Below, piece after piece: positions 44,343 through 52,438 of a stretch of DNA of 64,000 nt. Below the pieces are notes generated by a model. The model saw only the letters and a list, made by a program, of their open reading frames with translations. It had not been told where the DNA came from and did no database searches. The first letter of the stretch is position 1. Every line of letters starts with the position of its first letter. The position numbers and the translations under genes are program-made. The stretch is from Caulobacter radicis (GTDB lineage Bacteria > Pseudomonadota > Alphaproteobacteria > Caulobacterales > Caulobacteraceae), in NCBI RefSeq assembly GCF_003094615.1, contig NZ_QDKO01000022.1:1-64000 (forward strand). Reading direction: 5' to 3'.

Positions 44343-47201
44343 ATGGCTAGAAATACCTATCTGCTGGGCGCTTCCGCGCTCGTCATCGCCATGACGACCG
44401 CGCCGATGCTGGCGCAGGCCCAGACGACCGACGACGCCTCCGCCGTCGAAGAAGTGGTGGTCACCGGCTCGCGCATCGCGCGCCGCGACTACGTCTCCAA
44501 CAGCCCGATCGTGACCATGGGCCAGGAAGCGATCGAGAAGACCGGTTCGGTCACGGTCGACACCCTGCTCAACCAGATGCCGCAGTTCGTGCCGGCCGTA
44601 TCGTCGACCTCGAACAACCCGTCGAACGGCGGCCAGGCCAACATCGACCTGCGCGGGCTGGGGACCCAGCGCACCATGGTGCTGATCGACGGCCACCGCG
44701 TGGTTCCGTCGAACTCGGACGGCACCGTCGACGTCAACATCATCCCCTCGGCCCTGATCCAGAACATCGAGGTGATCTCGGGCGGCGCCTCGGCGACCTA
44801 CGGCTCGGACGCCCTGTCGGGTGTGGTGAACTTCAAGCTCAACAAGAACTTCACCGGCCTGCAGATGGACGCCCAGTACGGGATCACCGAGCAGGGCGAC
44901 GGCAAGGAAAGCTCGCTCAGCCTGACCGCCGGCGGCAAGTACGCCGAGGACAAGGGCCACGCCGTGTTCTCGGTCAGCTACTCGCAGCGCGGCGAGGTCT
45001 ACAACGCCGCCCGCGACTTCGCGAAGGTCTCCGGCGCCTCGTCGACCACCCCGTACGGCCGCTATGACGCCACCGGCACGAACCTGCCCAGCCAGGCCGC
45101 CGTCGACGCCGTGTTCGCCAAGTACGGCTATGCCGCCGGCTCAGTCGGCCGCTCGGCCAACCTCGGCTTCAACGACGACGGCACGCTGTTCTACAACGGC
45201 GTCAACTACACCGGCTCCGACGCGATCGACTATTCGACGATCCCCGTGAACGGCACCTACAACACCGGCGCCCTGAACCTGCTGCAACTGCCGCTGACCC
45301 GCTACTCGGCCTACGCGGCCACCGAGTACGAGGTCAACGAGCACGCCGAGGTCTACGGCTCGTTCAACTTCACCCACTACGACTCGCGCACCATCCTCGC
45401 GCCGTCGCCGGCCGCCGGTTCGACGGGCTTCTCGGTGCCGGTCACCAACCCCTTCATCCCGACCGACCTGTCGACCATCCTGGCCAGCCGCGCCGACCCG
45501 ACCGCCGACTTCCTGCTGCGCAAGCGCTTCACCGACGTCGGCTCCCGCATCTCGGAAACCACCTTCAACGTCTTCCAGCTGGCCGGCGGCGTGCGCGGCG
45601 CGACCGGCTTCAAGGACTGGACCTACGACCTGTACGCCTCGTTCGGCCGTTCGGAGCAGAACGAGACCCAGTCGGGCAACGTCAGCCACTCGGCGGTGCA
45701 GACCCTGCTCGACGCGGCCGACGGCGGCGCCAGCATCTGCACCGGCGGCTATGACCCGTTCGGCAACAACGCCCTGTCGGACTCGTGCCGCTCGTACATC
45801 TCGCGCACGACCAAGAACTGGACCGCCGCCGAACAGCGCATGGTCGAACTGAACTTCCAGGGCGGTCTGTTCAACCTGCCGGCCGGTGAAGTGCGCGGCG
45901 CCTGGGGCGCGGACTACAAGTTCGACAGCTTCCAGTACGTGCCCGACAGCCTGCTCTCGACCGGCGACGTGGTCGGCTTCAACGCCGCCGACGCCATCGA
46001 CGCCTCGACCGACGTCTACGAGCTGTACGGCGAAATCCTGGTGCCGGTCCTCAAGGACCTGCCGTTCATCAAGTCGCTGAACCTCGACGCCGGCTACCGG
46101 ATGTCGGACTACCAGACCATCGGCACCGTCGGCGCCTACAAGGTCGACGGCGACTGGGAGGTCGTCGACGGCTTCCGCATCCGCGGCGGCTACCAGCGCG
46201 CCGTCCGCGCCCCGTCGATCGGCGAGCTCTACTCGCCGCAGAACCAGGACTACCCGTCGATCAGCGAAGACCCCTGCGCCTACAACAGCAGCTACCGGAC
46301 CGGCGCCAACGCCGCCAACGTCCGCACGCTCTGCCTGTCGCAAGGCGTGCCGTCGGCGATCATCGACAGCTACACCTACGCCAACAGCCAGGTGAACGCC
46401 CTGACCGGCGGCAACCCGGACCTGAAGGAAGAAACCGCCAACACCTACAATGTCGGCTTCGTCTGGTCGCCGCGCTTCGACAACCCGCTGTTCGAACGCC
46501 TGTCGCTGTCGGTCGACTACTATTCGATCGACATCAAGGACGCGATCGGCACCATCGACGCCTCGACCGTGCTGGACAAGTGCTACAACGGCGACGCCAA
46601 CAGCGCCTACTATTGCAGCCTGTTCTCGCGCAACAGCTCGACGGGCGAGATCGACACCCTCACCCTGACCAACCTGAACCTGGCCCGCTACAAGACCACC
46701 GGCGTCGACTTCCAGGCGGACTGGGCCTTCGGCCTGGGCGCGGTCGGCCTCGACGACAAGTACGGCATGCTGAAGTTCAACGTGGTGGGCAACTACCTCG
46801 ACAGCTTCAAGGTCCAGAGCCTGGCCGGCGAGGAGTTCCAGGAGCTGAAGGGCACGATCGGCAACACCTCGATCAGCTCGGTGGCCGTCTCGCACCCCGA
46901 GTGGAAGTTCGCGGCCTCGACCAGCTGGGTCGTGGGTCCGGTGGACGTCGGCGTGCGCTGGCGCCACATCGGCGAGATGGTCGACGCGGCCGACTCCTCG
47001 GAGAAGATCGACGCCGTCGACTACTTCGACCTGAACGGCAGCTGGCAGATCAACGACACCTACTCGATCCGGGGCGGCGTCACGAACCTGACCGACAAGC
47101 AGCCGCCGTACTTCACCTCGTACGTGCAGGCCAACACCGATCCGTCGACCTACGACGTGCTCGGCCGCCGCTTCTACGTGGCGGTGAAGGCCAAGTTCTA
47201 A
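44343..47201 (+). CDS. TonB-dependent receptor
   Basis: Outer-membrane receptor of 952 residues with signal peptide (about 26 residues, ending AQA), plug domain and 22-strand barrel. The plug begins EEVVVTGSRIARRDYVSNSPIVTMGQEAIEKTG and has DLRGLGTQRTMVLIDGHRVVPSNSDGTVDVNIIPSALIQNIEVISGGASATYGSDALSGVVNF. The C-terminus is GRRFYVAVKAKF with the terminal Phe. Its two Cys pairs in extracellular loops suggest disulfides. The substrate is unknown; receptors of this sort in Caulobacter import sugars, peptides and other compounds. Start ATG 44343 has GGGG 7 nt before it; a 3-codon ORF starts 4 nt upstream. The convergent gene downstream encodes a peptidase. Confidence 0.93.
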   Translation: MARNTYLLGASALVIAMTTAPMLAQAQTTDDASAVEEVVVTGSRIARRDYVSNSPIVTMGQEAIEKTGSVTVDTLLNQMPQFVPAVSSTSNNPSNGGQANIDLRGLGTQRTMVLIDGHRVVPSNSDGTVDVNIIPSALIQNIEVISGGASATYGSDALSGVVNFKLNKNFTGLQMDAQYGITEQGDGKESSLSLTAGGKYAEDKGHAVFSVSYSQRGEVYNAARDFAKVSGASSTTPYGRYDATGTNLPSQAAVDAVFAKYGYAAGSVGRSANLGFNDDGTLFYNGVNYTGSDAIDYSTIPVNGTYNTGALNLLQLPLTRYSAYAATEYEVNEHAEVYGSFNFTHYDSRTILAPSPAAGSTGFSVPVTNPFIPTDLSTILASRADPTADFLLRKRFTDVGSRISETTFNVFQLAGGVRGATGFKDWTYDLYASFGRSEQNETQSGNVSHSAVQTLLDAADGGASICTGGYDPFGNNALSDSCRSYISRTTKNWTAAEQRMVELNFQGGLFNLPAGEVRGAWGADYKFDSFQYVPDSLLSTGDVVGFNAADAIDASTDVYELYGEILVPVLKDLPFIKSLNLDAGYRMSDYQTIGTVGAYKVDGDWEVVDGFRIRGGYQRAVRAPSIGELYSPQNQDYPSISEDPCAYNSSYRTGANAANVRTLCLSQGVPSAIIDSYTYANSQVNALTGGNPDLKEETANTYNVGFVWSPRFDNPLFERLSLSVDYYSIDIKDAIGTIDASTVLDKCYNGDANSAYYCSLFSRNSSTGEIDTLTLTNLNLARYKTTGVDFQADWAFGLGAVGLDDKYGMLKFNVVGNYLDSFKVQSLAGEEFQELKGTIGNTSISSVAVSHPEWKFAASTSWVVGPVDVGVRWRHIGEMVDAADSSEKIDAVDYFDLNGSWQINDTYSIRGGVTNLTDKQPPYFTSYVQANTDPSTYDVLGRRFYVAVKAKF

Positions 47202-47226
47202 GCCTTCGGGTCCAGGACAAGATCAG

Positions 47227-47260
47227 GCGGCGGGGTCGAAAGGCCCCGCCGCTTTTCTTT
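47227..47260 (+). terminator. Intrinsic terminator of the TonB-dependent receptor gene
   Basis: GCGGCGGGG (47227-47235) pairs with CCCCGCCGC (47244-47252), followed by TTTTCTTT. It starts 26 nt after the receptor stop. Confidence 0.85.
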
Positions 47261-47277
47261 GGGGCGATCCGCAGGAA

Positions 47278-47403
47278 CCTCCCCCCGTGGGGGAGGCGAT
47301 CGCGCAGCGATCGGTGGGGGGCGTGGCGACGAAATCGGCCCACACTGCGGCAGCTGAAAACGTCCCCCCACCGGCCTTCGGCCGCCTCCCCCACAGGGGG
47401 AGG
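47278..47403. repeat. Interspersed inverted repeat (CCTCCCCC...GGGGGAGG family)
   Basis: Left and right arms each start and end with CCTCCCCC/GGGGGAGG blocks, with GGTGGGGGG paired to CCCCCCACC inside. It fills the space between the receptor terminator and the peptidase stop. A REP-like element distinct from the other repeats here. Confidence 0.7.
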
Positions 47404-47407
47404 ATCA

Positions 47408-49483
47408 TCACTTCGGCGGCGACTGGAACTTCTCGAACCAGGCCAGGATGGCCGAGGCCTTGGCGGCCGATTGCGAGGGCCGCACGGCCAGGCCGCCGTG
47501 GCTGGCGCCGGGAACCTTGACCAGGGCCGTCGGCACGCCGCGCAGTTGCAGGGCCTGGTAATACTGCTCGGACTCGGCCACCGGCGTGCGCAGGTCCTGA
47601 TCCCCCACGACGACGAGAGTCGGGGTCTTCACGTTGCCGACCAGCGACAGCGGCGAGCGGGCCCAATAGCCCTGCGGGTCCTCCCACGGCATCTTGCCGA
47701 ACCAGTACGAGGCCATGAAGCTGTACGCATCGGTGGTCAGCACCTGGCTCGACCAGTTGATCACCGGCTTCTGGGTGGCGGCCGCGGCGAAGCGGTTGGT
47801 CTTGCCGACGATCCAGGCCGTCAGGGCGCCGCCGCCCGAGCCCCCGGTCACGTAAAGGCGATCGGTGTCGACGAAACCCTTGGCGACGGCCGCGTCGACC
47901 GCGCTCATCAGGTCGTCGTAGTCGTGGCTGGGATAGTTGCGGTCGATCTCGTTGGCGAAGGCCTCGCCGTACGACGTCGAGCCGCGGGGGTTGGCGTAGA
48001 CCACCACATAGCCGGCCGCCGCATAGAGCTGGTTGTCGGTCGAGAAGCTGGGGCCATAGGCCGAGAACGGCCCGCCGTGGATCTCGAGGATCAGCGGATA
48101 CTTCCTGGCCGGATCGAAGTTGGGCGGGGTGACGATCCAGGCGCCGATGTCCTTGCCGTCGAAGGACGACTTGACCGACAGGGCCTCGACCTTGCCCAGG
48201 GTCTTGGCGCCCAGCAGGTCGGCGTTGAGGGCCGTCAGGCGCCTGGCCTCGCCCCCCTTCCGGGCAATGGCGATATCGGACGGGCGGCTGGTCGCCCCTT
48301 GGGTGAAGGCCACGGCGCCGTCGCGGGCCACGCTGAACGCGCCGCCGCTGTAGGGACGGTCAAGACCCGCTCCAGTCAGCCCGGCGACCACCGTCTCGAC
48401 CTTGCCAGACAGGTCCACGCGGGCGACGCGCACCGAGCCGTTCTCGTCGTAGGAGATATAGAGGCCGCGGCCGTCGGCCGACCACACCGGGTTGTCGATC
48501 GAGCGGTCGAGGTCGCCGGTCAGCACGCGGCTGTTCCCGCCGTCGATGTCCATCACGTAGAGGCGGGTGTTCTCGTAGCCACGGCGGCGGGCGTCGTCAT
48601 AGCCGACATAGGCCACCTGCCGGCCGTCGGGCGAGACCACCGGATTGGCGTCCGGCCCCACGCGGGTGGTCAGGGCCTTCAGCGAACCGTCGGCCAGGGT
48701 CAGGCGCCAGATCTCGGCCTCGGCCGGATTGCGTTCCCAGCCCTCGGCGCGGTTGGCCGAGAACAGCAGGTAGCGGCCGTCCTTGGTGAAGGACAGCGGC
48801 CCGCGGTCGTCGAACTTGCCGAAGGTCAGCTGGCGCGGCGCGCCGCCCTCGGACGAGACCGTGTAGATCTTGGAGAAGCCGGCCTTCAGCGTGCCCTCCC
48901 CGTCGCCGCGGAAGGTGACGCGGGTCTCGACGGTCAGCGGCGGCGCCCACTTGGCGTTTTCAGGCTTGCCCTCCGGGGCCGAGCCCAGCTTGGCGCCGTC
49001 GTCGGCGGTGAGCATGGTGAAGGCGATGGTCTTGCCGTCGGGCGACCAGGTGAGATCGCTGGGCGCCTCGACCAGGGTGGCCAGGCGCGCGGTGCGGCCG
49101 GTGGCGACCCACTGCACGTAGAGCTGCGCGCCAGCGTCGGGCGTCACCAGCACATAGGCCAGCCGCTGGCCGTCGGGCGACCAGCGGGGCGACATCGCGG
49201 CCCCCTGCCCGGCCACCAGCGGCGTCTGGGCGCCGGTCTTCGCGTCGACCAGCCAGATCGAGCGCACGGCGCGGTCGACCATGATGTCGTTGGAGGCCCG
49301 GACATAGGCGATCAGGTCGCCGTCGGGACGGATCTGCGGATCGGAGGCGACTTCCAGGCCGAACAGGTCGCGGCCGGTGAACAGGGCCTGGGGCGCCTCT
49401 CGCACGGCGGCGACGCCGGCCATCGGGCTCGCCGCCGCCAGGGCCAGCAGCGAAACGAGCAGCAGTTTGGTCGGGCGGCGCAT
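47408..49483 (-). CDS. S9-family peptidase (prolyl oligopeptidase type), exported
   Basis: Protein of 691 residues with a signal peptide (MRRPTKLLLVSLLALAAASPMAGVAA). An N-terminal beta-propeller is made of repeated WD-like blades (PDGDLIAYVRASNDIM, SPDGQRLAYVLVTPDAG, SPDGKTIAFTMLTADDG, SPDGRQVAYVGYDDA, SADGRGLYISYDENG). The C-terminal alpha/beta hydrolase has LYVTGGSGGGALTAWIVG with the nucleophile Ser, VVGDQDLRTPV with the Asp and GASHGG with the His. It should cleave oligopeptides outside the cytoplasm. ATG 49483 is chosen because the signal peptide begins there. It may process peptides for the convergent TonB receptor, but that is inference. Confidence 0.9.
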   Translation of the reverse strand: MRRPTKLLLVSLLALAAASPMAGVAAVREAPQALFTGRDLFGLEVASDPQIRPDGDLIAYVRASNDIMVDRAVRSIWLVDAKTGAQTPLVAGQGAAMSPRWSPDGQRLAYVLVTPDAGAQLYVQWVATGRTARLATLVEAPSDLTWSPDGKTIAFTMLTADDGAKLGSAPEGKPENAKWAPPLTVETRVTFRGDGEGTLKAGFSKIYTVSSEGGAPRQLTFGKFDDRGPLSFTKDGRYLLFSANRAEGWERNPAEAEIWRLTLADGSLKALTTRVGPDANPVVSPDGRQVAYVGYDDARRRGYENTRLYVMDIDGGNSRVLTGDLDRSIDNPVWSADGRGLYISYDENGSVRVARVDLSGKVETVVAGLTGAGLDRPYSGGAFSVARDGAVAFTQGATSRPSDIAIARKGGEARRLTALNADLLGAKTLGKVEALSVKSSFDGKDIGAWIVTPPNFDPARKYPLILEIHGGPFSAYGPSFSTDNQLYAAAGYVVVYANPRGSTSYGEAFANEIDRNYPSHDYDDLMSAVDAAVAKGFVDTDRLYVTGGSGGGALTAWIVGKTNRFAAAATQKPVINWSSQVLTTDAYSFMASYWFGKMPWEDPQGYWARSPLSLVGNVKTPTLVVVGDQDLRTPVAESEQYYQALQLRGVPTALVKVPGASHGGLAVRPSQSAAKASAILAWFEKFQSPPK

Positions 49484-49611
49484 GGGCGATCCTGGCGAAG
49501 CTTGCGAAAGAAGGGGTGGATACTGCCGCGCTAACGCCCAGCGTCCACCCCTATTTCCGCACCTCGCGCAAGGATCTTGCGCCTTACCAGCCTGAGTTGC
49601 CCGCGCGTGGT

Positions 49612-49697
49612 CCTCGTCCTTCGACAAGCTCAGGATGAGGACCAGATTGCAGGCCTTGCAGTAGAAATCCTCACCCTGAGCCCGTCGAAGGGCGAGG
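49612..49697. repeat. Interspersed inverted repeat (CCTTCGACAAGCTCAGGATGAGG family)
   Basis: Arms at 49612-49640 and 49669-49697 contain CCTTCGACAAGCTCAGG and its inverted partner CCCTGAGCCCGTCGAAGGG with a few mismatches. The same sequence recurs at 52336-52409, and a relative at 15967-16068. It lies between the GH2 and peptidase genes. Confidence 0.8.
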
Positions 49698-49712
49698 ATT
49701 TCGTTCTCGCGG

Positions 49713-52226
49713 TCAGCCCGCCTTCAGCGCCAGCGAGGCCGGCTTCAGGCCCGGGGCCGAGGCCAGCACCCGCACTTCGCCGGCCTGGCCGCGCTTGGTG
49801 CGGACGATCACCTGGGCCAGGCCGTTGAAGACCTTGCGCTGGCTGGCGACGTCGCTCTCGTGGCTGGTCGGGTTGCCGTTGCCGACCCCGATCACCTCGC
49901 CCGGGCCGGTGACGGCGAAGGTCACCAGATCCCCGGCCTTGGGCACCACGCGGCCCTTGGCGTCGACCACCTCGACCTTGAGGATGCCCACGTCCTGGCC
50001 GTCGGCGGCGAGGGCCGAGCGGTCGGTGGTCAGGCGCACGGCGGCGGCGGGACCGGCGGTCTCGCGGCGCTGGCGCAGGATCACCTTGCCGTCCTTGTAG
50101 CCGTGGGCCTCGATCACGCCCGGGGCATAGGGCACGGACCACTCGACGTGGTGGTTGGCTTTCACCTCCCGCACGCCCTGGCTCTTGCCGTTCAGGAACA
50201 GCTCGACCTTGTCGCAGTTGCTGTGGACCCAGACCGGAACGGGTTTTCCTTCCTGGCCTTCCCAGTTCCAGTGCGGGAAGAGGTGCAGCAGCGGCTCCTT
50301 CCGCCACCAGGCGCGGTAGTAGTAATAGTTGTCCTTCGGGAAGCCGCAGGTGTCGAGCGCGCCGAAGTGCGAGCTGATGCTGGGCCAGCGGTTGAAGGGC
50401 GTGGGCTCACCGCGATAGTCGAAGCCGGTCCAGATGAAGCCGCCGGCCATCCACGGACGGTCGGCCGCGTGGCTCCACCACTTCTCGGCCGTGGTCGCCC
50501 ACCAGGGGTGGTCGGTGTCGTAGGCCGGGACATAGCTCTTGGCGTCGCTGCGCAGGTATTCGCCGCGCGTGGTGACCGTGCTGCCGCTCTCGCTGCCGAT
50601 GATCGGCAGGTTCGGGAAGCGGGCGTGGAAGTCATCCATCTTCTCGTGGCGATAGTTGAAGCCGATGACGTCGAGTTCGGCGGTGATGCCGTCGCCGAAG
50701 CCCGAGTCCATGGCCGCCGTGACGCCGCGGGTCGGGTCGAGGCGGTTGACCAGGCGGCGCATGGTCTTGGCCACCTTGCGGCCGCGCGCCGTGCCCTGCT
50801 GCGGCTCTTCGTTGCCGATCGACCACAGGATGATGGACGGGTGGTTGCGGTCGCGGCGGATCAGCCGCTCCATCTCGTCTAGCGAGGTCGGGTCGCTGGA
50901 CATCCGGCGCGTCTCGGCGATGAACAGCATGCCCAGGCGGTCACAGGCGTCCATCAGTTCGGGCGTAGCCGGGTTGTGCGAGGCGCGATAGGCGTTGCAG
51001 CCCATCGACTGCAACTGCTCGATCCGCCAGGTCTGAAGGGTGTCGGGGATGCCCGCGCCGACGCCGGCGTGGTCCTGGTGGTTGCAGGTCCCTTGCAGCT
51101 TGACGTGCTTGTCGTTGAGGAACAGGCCCTCCTTCGGGTCGAAGCGCACCGAGCGGACGCCGAACGGCGTGGCGTAGCGGTCAACCACCGCGCCGCCGAC
51201 CTTCACCTCGGTCACCAGGGTGTAGAGGTGCGGGTTCTCCAGCGACCACAGCACCGGATTGGCCAGGGTCACGGTCTGCGACAGCGACTGGCGCTGCCAG
51301 CCCGGCAGGCGGCCGGCGGCCGGGGCCACGGCCAGGGCCGGCTTGCCCGCGCCGTCGAGCACGGAGTGGACGAGGCTGAACTCGACGGCTTCGTCGCCCT
51401 CGTTGATCAGGTCGGTCTCGATCTCCAGCGTGCCGTCGACCTTGGACTTCACGAACACGCCCCATTGGGGCACGTGCACCGGGGCGGTCTTGACCAGCCA
51501 GACGTGGCGATAGATGCCCGCGCCCTCGTAGAACCAGCCTTCGCCCAGGCTGGCGTCGACGCGCACGGTGATCAGGTTGTCGCCGCCGACATTGGCGATG
51601 TCGGTAATGTCGACGCGGAAGCTGGCGTAGCCGCTTTCCTCGCTCTCGAGGACGTAGCCGTTCACCATCACCACGGCGTCGCGCATCACGCCGTCGAATT
51701 CGATCGACAGGCGCGTGCCGGTCTCGACGGCCGGCAGGGTGAACTTCTTGCGGTACCAGCCGATGCTGTTCTGGGGGAACTCGCGGCCGATGGCCTTGTA
51801 GCCGTGGGCGGCGCGCAGGTCCTCGTCGTCGGGCTTGCCGCTGGGCTTGTAGTCGGGATTGTTCTCGAACGGCAGGGTGACGGCCCAGTCGTGCGGCACG
51901 GTCACCGGGGTCCAGGCGCTGTCGTCGAAGTCCTTCTGGGCGGCGGCGGCCACCCACCAGTTGGGCGCGTCGGCGCCGGCCTTGGCGTAGGTGCGCTGGT
52001 TGGCGCCATAGCCGAAGTCGCGGGCCGGATCCTGGGCGTGGCCCAGGTGGAACTTCCAGTCGAAGTCCAGGCTGGTGCGCTCGCGCGGGCCCAGGTCGAC
52101 GACGACGGGCGCGGCCTTCCTGGCGGTAGTTGCGGCGGGCTTGGCGGCGCGGGCGGAAGACGCGGCGGCGAAGGCGGCGACGCCAGCGGTGGCGGCCAGG
52201 GCTTGCCGGCGGCTGAACTCGACCAT
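49713..52226 (-). CDS. Tat-exported glycoside hydrolase family 2 (beta-galactosidase-like)
   Basis: Protein of 837 residues. The N-terminus is a Tat-type signal (EFSRRQALAATAGVAAFAAASSARA). Then GH2 sugar-binding jelly roll (WTPVTVPHDWAVTLPF, FDGVMRDAVVMVNGYVLESEESGYASFRVDIT), Ig-like domain, and TIM barrel with acid/base Glu in WSIGNEEPQQG and nucleophile Glu in IIGSESGST. Two C-terminal Ig-like domains follow (DUF4982-like PVPVWVHSNCDKVELFLNGKS and LTTDRSALAADGQDV). Close to beta-galactosidases of galactan loci, but GH2 also has other activities. ATG 52226 has GAGAGG upstream. Its neighbours are a TonB receptor and a GH53 galactanase. Confidence 0.88.
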   Translation of the reverse strand: MVEFSRRQALAATAGVAAFAAASSARAAKPAATTARKAAPVVVDLGPRERTSLDFDWKFHLGHAQDPARDFGYGANQRTYAKAGADAPNWWVAAAAQKDFDDSAWTPVTVPHDWAVTLPFENNPDYKPSGKPDDEDLRAAHGYKAIGREFPQNSIGWYRKKFTLPAVETGTRLSIEFDGVMRDAVVMVNGYVLESEESGYASFRVDITDIANVGGDNLITVRVDASLGEGWFYEGAGIYRHVWLVKTAPVHVPQWGVFVKSKVDGTLEIETDLINEGDEAVEFSLVHSVLDGAGKPALAVAPAAGRLPGWQRQSLSQTVTLANPVLWSLENPHLYTLVTEVKVGGAVVDRYATPFGVRSVRFDPKEGLFLNDKHVKLQGTCNHQDHAGVGAGIPDTLQTWRIEQLQSMGCNAYRASHNPATPELMDACDRLGMLFIAETRRMSSDPTSLDEMERLIRRDRNHPSIILWSIGNEEPQQGTARGRKVAKTMRRLVNRLDPTRGVTAAMDSGFGDGITAELDVIGFNYRHEKMDDFHARFPNLPIIGSESGSTVTTRGEYLRSDAKSYVPAYDTDHPWWATTAEKWWSHAADRPWMAGGFIWTGFDYRGEPTPFNRWPSISSHFGALDTCGFPKDNYYYYRAWWRKEPLLHLFPHWNWEGQEGKPVPVWVHSNCDKVELFLNGKSQGVREVKANHHVEWSVPYAPGVIEAHGYKDGKVILRQRRETAGPAAAVRLTTDRSALAADGQDVGILKVEVVDAKGRVVPKAGDLVTFAVTGPGEVIGVGNGNPTSHESDVASQRKVFNGLAQVIVRTKRGQAGEVRVLASAPGLKPASLALKAG

Positions 52227-52335
52227 CGGGGACCTCTCAAAGCAAAAAAGAAGGGAGGAAACCGGCGAGGTTTCCTCCCCCAGCAAAGGATCGTCGGGGA
52301 GGAGTGACGTCCTGGGAAAAGTGCGAAATCCTGAT

Positions 52336-52409
52336 CCTTCGACAAGCTCAGGATGAGGATTTCGAATGCCGAAGCGATGCCATGGACCTCACCCTGAGCT
52401 TGTCGAAGG
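52336..52409. repeat. Interspersed inverted repeat between receptor and GH2 genes
   Basis: CCTTCGACAAGCTCAGGATG (from 52336) and its partner ending at 52409 are near-perfect reverse complements over 23 bp, with a few mismatches. Same family as 49612-49697. It breaks the space between two genes of the galactan locus and may affect read-through. Confidence 0.8.
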
Positions 52410-52438
52410 GCGAGGTCCACGCAAGGCTTCTGAACGCC

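Noticed and set aside
44339-44350. Three-codon ORF (MNG) overlapping the first TonB receptor start
   Set aside because: Its ribosome binding site spacing of about 3 nt is too short, and such tiny ORFs arise by chance.
45141-46967. Open frame of 608 codons opposite the first TonB-dependent receptor
   Set aside because: Same shadow effect, with no family signature. The receptor frame is complete and recognisable.
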